A stretch of 64,000 bases of DNA from Paenibacillus sp. FSL M7-0420 (GTDB lineage Bacteria; Bacillota; Bacilli; Paenibacillales; Paenibacillaceae), in the NCBI RefSeq assembly GCF_038002345.1, contig NZ_JBBOCJ010000001.1, positions 6,820,001 to 6,884,000 of the forward strand. The letters are read 5' to 3'. Position numbers and translations under genes: made by a program. The notes beneath the pieces were generated by a model, which worked only from the letters and a program-made list of their open reading frames with translations, ran no database searches and was not told the DNA's origin. Of this stretch, positions 62,197 to 64,000 are shown piece by piece (position 1 is the stretch's first letter; each line of letters starts with the position of its first letter).

Positions 62197-62252
62197 GCTG
62201 AGCAAGACTAGCTTGCAGTTAGCATTTGCATTTATTGGTTAGCAGCTTGCGG

Positions 62253-62861
62253 TTAACGAGTTGTGGTTGTGTTGTCCCCTTCAGCCCAGACGCCTGTGTC
62301 ACTGTTCAGGATACGTTCGATCGGATATACCTTCCATACCGCCGTTACTACAGCCGAACACAAGACTGCTTTGAGCAGGTCGCCCGGAAGAAACGGCCAC
62401 ATGCCTGCCGTCAATGCCTTGCCGAGTGAATCCATACCTGTGGAATAGGCCAGCCACCCCACACCGCCCGGATAAACTAACAGTGCGCCGAAGATAAAGT
62501 TAGCGGCCAGCAGCTTCACGAAGGTGTATTGGTCCTGCTTAATGCGTTCGGCGAAAAAGCCGATCAGCCAGGCCACGAACGGCCAGGAGAAGATATATCC
62601 TGCGGTAGGGCCAACCAGGACCGCCAATCCTCCGCTTCCGCCCATCACCTGGAATCCGGCAGCGGCGAGTCCGATCACGATCAGTACAGCAAGCGCCCCG
62701 TAACGGGCCCCAAGGATCGAACCAGCCAGCATTACCGCGAGGGTCTGCATGGTAATGGGTACCGTGGAGAAGGGCAGCGAGATTTTCAAATAACTCAGAG
62801 CTATCATGACGGCGGCGAATAAGGCACTGAATATCAGGCCGCGGGTGGTCCATTTCTTCAT
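62253..62861 (-). CDS. bioY: BioY-family biotin ECF transporter S component
   Basis: 202 residues with six TM helices; GGGGG precedes the ATG. The N-terminal LSYLKISLPFSTVPITMQTLA is the hallmark of BioY, and the rest fits (LVGPTAGYIFSWPFVAW; VYPGGVGWLAYSTG). It binds biotin in the membrane and works with an ECF module (two ATPases and EcfT). Divergent from the ECF ATPase genes, about 220 bases apart, with repeat copy B between. Confidence 0.9.
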   Translation of the reverse strand: MKKWTTRGLIFSALFAAVMIALSYLKISLPFSTVPITMQTLAVMLAGSILGARYGALAVLIVIGLAAAGFQVMGGSGGLAVLVGPTAGYIFSWPFVAWLIGFFAERIKQDQYTFVKLLAANFIFGALLVYPGGVGWLAYSTGMDSLGKALTAGMWPFLPGDLLKAVLCSAVVTAVWKVYPIERILNSDTGVWAEGDNTTTTR

Positions 62862-62883
62862 GGCCGGGAGGTTCCCCCTTTTC

Positions 62884-62985
62884 TAAAAATATAAGAATTT
62901 ATATGTTTCACGCTACAAATTATCTTTCTATTTCTCGCCGAAACGGTACCGTCCTTTAAAAGGACGGCAAAGCCGTTTTCACTTG
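62884..62985 (-). repeat. Dispersed GAAACGG-type palindromic element, copy B
   Basis: Inverted copy of the element at 59075-59173. The perfect hairpin GAAACGGTACCGTCCTTT / AAAGGACGG...CCGTTTTC is clear, followed on the minus strand by GGCGAGAAATAGAAAGATAA and GTGAAACATATAAATTC. It lies in the bioY/ecfA intergenic region. Confidence 0.72.
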
Positions 62986-63079
62986 GGATCACTATAACAT
63001 CACCCTCCAGATACATCAATCCTGAAATCTTTGTTATAATGGGTAGCAATTGTTGACTAGAGCTGGACGGAAAGCAGGC

Positions 63080-63898
63080 ATGAGGATGATCAGGGCGCAT
63101 AATATAAGCTTGTCCGTGCGGGAGGGGCAGCATCACCGTACAGTACTGCAAGGGATTAACATTCATATAGAGCCTGGGGAATGGGTAGCGCTGACAGGGG
63201 CCAACGGCTGCGGCAAAACCTCGCTAATCCGCTCCTTCAACGGACTGAACACCCCCTCCGGCGGCAGTCTGTCCGTGGCCGGACTGGACCTGCGCCTGCC
63301 GGAGAACCGGATTATAGTAAAGCAGCGGGTGCAGCTCGTATTTCAGAATCCCGAAGCACAGACGGTTGGCTCCACCCCCTTCGAGGATATCGCCTTCGGA
63401 CTGGAGAACCGGGGACTGGAACGGGGGCGGATGATTGCACGAATCCATGAGATTCTACAGCAGGTAGGACTAAGCCATAAAGCGGAGGCAGAGGTATCTA
63501 CACTATCCGGCGGAGAGCGCCAACGTCTGGCGGTAGGCTGCTGCCTGGCACTGGAAGCCGAAATGATTATTTTCGATGAGGCTACCTCGATGCTGGACCC
63601 TGAGGGAAGATCGGATATTCTGGAGCTGGCCCAGGGGCTATGGCAGGCAGGGACTACCATCCTCTGGGTCACGCAGCGGATGGAGGAGCTGGCCGCAAGC
63701 CCGCGCATCGCGGTGCTGGGTAAAGGGCAATTGCTCTATGACGGCAGCCCGCGCAGCCTGTTCTATACCTCGGAGCTGCCGGAGACCCTCGGCTGGCTTC
63801 CTTCTCCGGCCGTCCGGGTCGGGAAGCTGCTGCAGAAGCAGGGCTGGCCGCTTCACCTGCTGCCTCTGACCGGACAGGATCTGGAGGAGCTGCTATGA
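63080..63898 (+). CDS. ecfA1: ECF transporter ATPase, EcfA1-like
   Basis: 272 residues; ATG at 63080 with GGAAAG upstream (another ATG two codons on, at 63086, is an alternative). Complete ABC domain: Walker A GANGCGKTSL (about residue 40), Q-loop QLVFQNPEAQTVGSTPFEDI, signature LSGGERQRLAVGCCLAL (about 140), Walker B MIIFDEATSMLDPEG and switch WVTQRMEEL, where glutamine replaces the usual histidine as in EcfA1/CbiO ATPases. It heads the ECF operon; its stop overlaps the next ATPase gene by 4 bases. A TATAAT box lies at 63035-63040. Ligand likely biotin because bioY is adjacent, but shared ECF modules serve many S components. Confidence 0.88.
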   Translation: MRMIRAHNISLSVREGQHHRTVLQGINIHIEPGEWVALTGANGCGKTSLIRSFNGLNTPSGGSLSVAGLDLRLPENRIIVKQRVQLVFQNPEAQTVGSTPFEDIAFGLENRGLERGRMIARIHEILQQVGLSHKAEAEVSTLSGGERQRLAVGCCLALEAEMIIFDEATSMLDPEGRSDILELAQGLWQAGTTILWVTQRMEELAASPRIAVLGKGQLLYDGSPRSLFYTSELPETLGWLPSPAVRVGKLLQKQGWPLHLLPLTGQDLEELL

Positions 63899-64000
63899 GA
63901 ATTCATACGGAGCATCTCTCCTTCTGCTATGAAGGCGGCAGGCCAGCCGTTCAAGAGATATCTCTGGATATCCCTACAGGTTCGCTGACCGTCCTCTGCG
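63895..64000 (+). CDS. ecfA2: ECF transporter ATPase, EcfA2-like, N-terminal part
   Basis: Partial gene cut by the window end; 35 codons visible: MRIHTEHLSFCYEGG, then ISLDIPTGSLTVL. The start of an ABC domain just before the Walker A motif, in the same order as EcfA1-EcfA2 pairs. Overlaps the previous gene by four bases (ATGA). Confidence 0.75.
   Translation, partial: MRIHTEHLSFCYEGGRPAVQEISLDIPTGSLTVLC

Overview
The window looks like a chromosomal segment of a Paenibacillus-type, spore-forming Firmicute. The reasons are moderately high-GC coding DNA with strong AGGAGG-type ribosome binding sites, a Spo0E-like phosphatase, an SLH-domain surface protein, a LytS/YesM-type kinase, ECF transporters, and intergenic hairpin repeats in several dispersed copies. 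The genus is inferred from gene content and style. No rRNA, tRNA, CRISPR array or transposase gene was seen.

Layout. 0-9 kb: truncated HTH regulator, Spo0E-like protein, LysR regulator divergent from a cidAB holin/antiholin-like pair, an oxidoreductase, a nuclease-helicase fusion, an LTA-synthase-type enzyme and a MarR regulator. 9-21 kb: chemotaxis receptor, a repeat-rich gap, an MHYT-GGDEF-EAL protein, a two-gene ABC exporter, and a large SLH surface protein behind an Ala/Pro-rich secreted protein whose leader carries a promoter and an intrinsic terminator. 21-33 kb: a DAACS symporter; a four-gene minus-strand operon (two UbiA-type prenyltransferases, an unknown protein, an oxidoreductase) with a 7-1-7 Fur box at its promoter; two further GGDEF-EAL proteins and an acetate-uptake-type transporter. 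33-43 kb: DsrE-like protein, class V aminotransferase, TVP38-type membrane protein, a 7TM hybrid kinase with its SARP-like response regulator, then an AT-rich patch with a long inverted repeat, a decayed small gene, a WG-repeat protein and a cohesin-like protein.

43.4-56.6 kb is a coherent pyrimidine-degradation locus: preT-preA-hydA plus a 79-residue protein, a divergent PucR-type regulator, and a minus-strand unit encoding an ABC importer, a semialdehyde dehydrogenase and a class III aminotransferase. GlnR/TnrA-type operators sit in front of both operons, so the locus probably serves nitrogen scavenging: import, reduction, ring opening, then beta-alanine transamination and semialdehyde oxidation. 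No gene in the window encodes the N-carbamoyl-beta-alanine hydrolase the pathway needs.

56.6-64 kb: an 11-unit, 51-bp-period array of hairpin repeats in front of a diguanylate cyclase, a DUF72 protein ending in a clamp-binding-like motif, an intracellular alpha-amylase, a cluster of five DnaA-box-like sites, and bioY divergent from two ECF ATPase genes (the second cut by the window end).

The least explained parts are the 51-bp hairpin arrays and their dispersed relatives, the Fur-box dual-UbiA operon, the DnaA-box cluster, and the histidine kinase whose first phosphoacceptor histidine is alanine.
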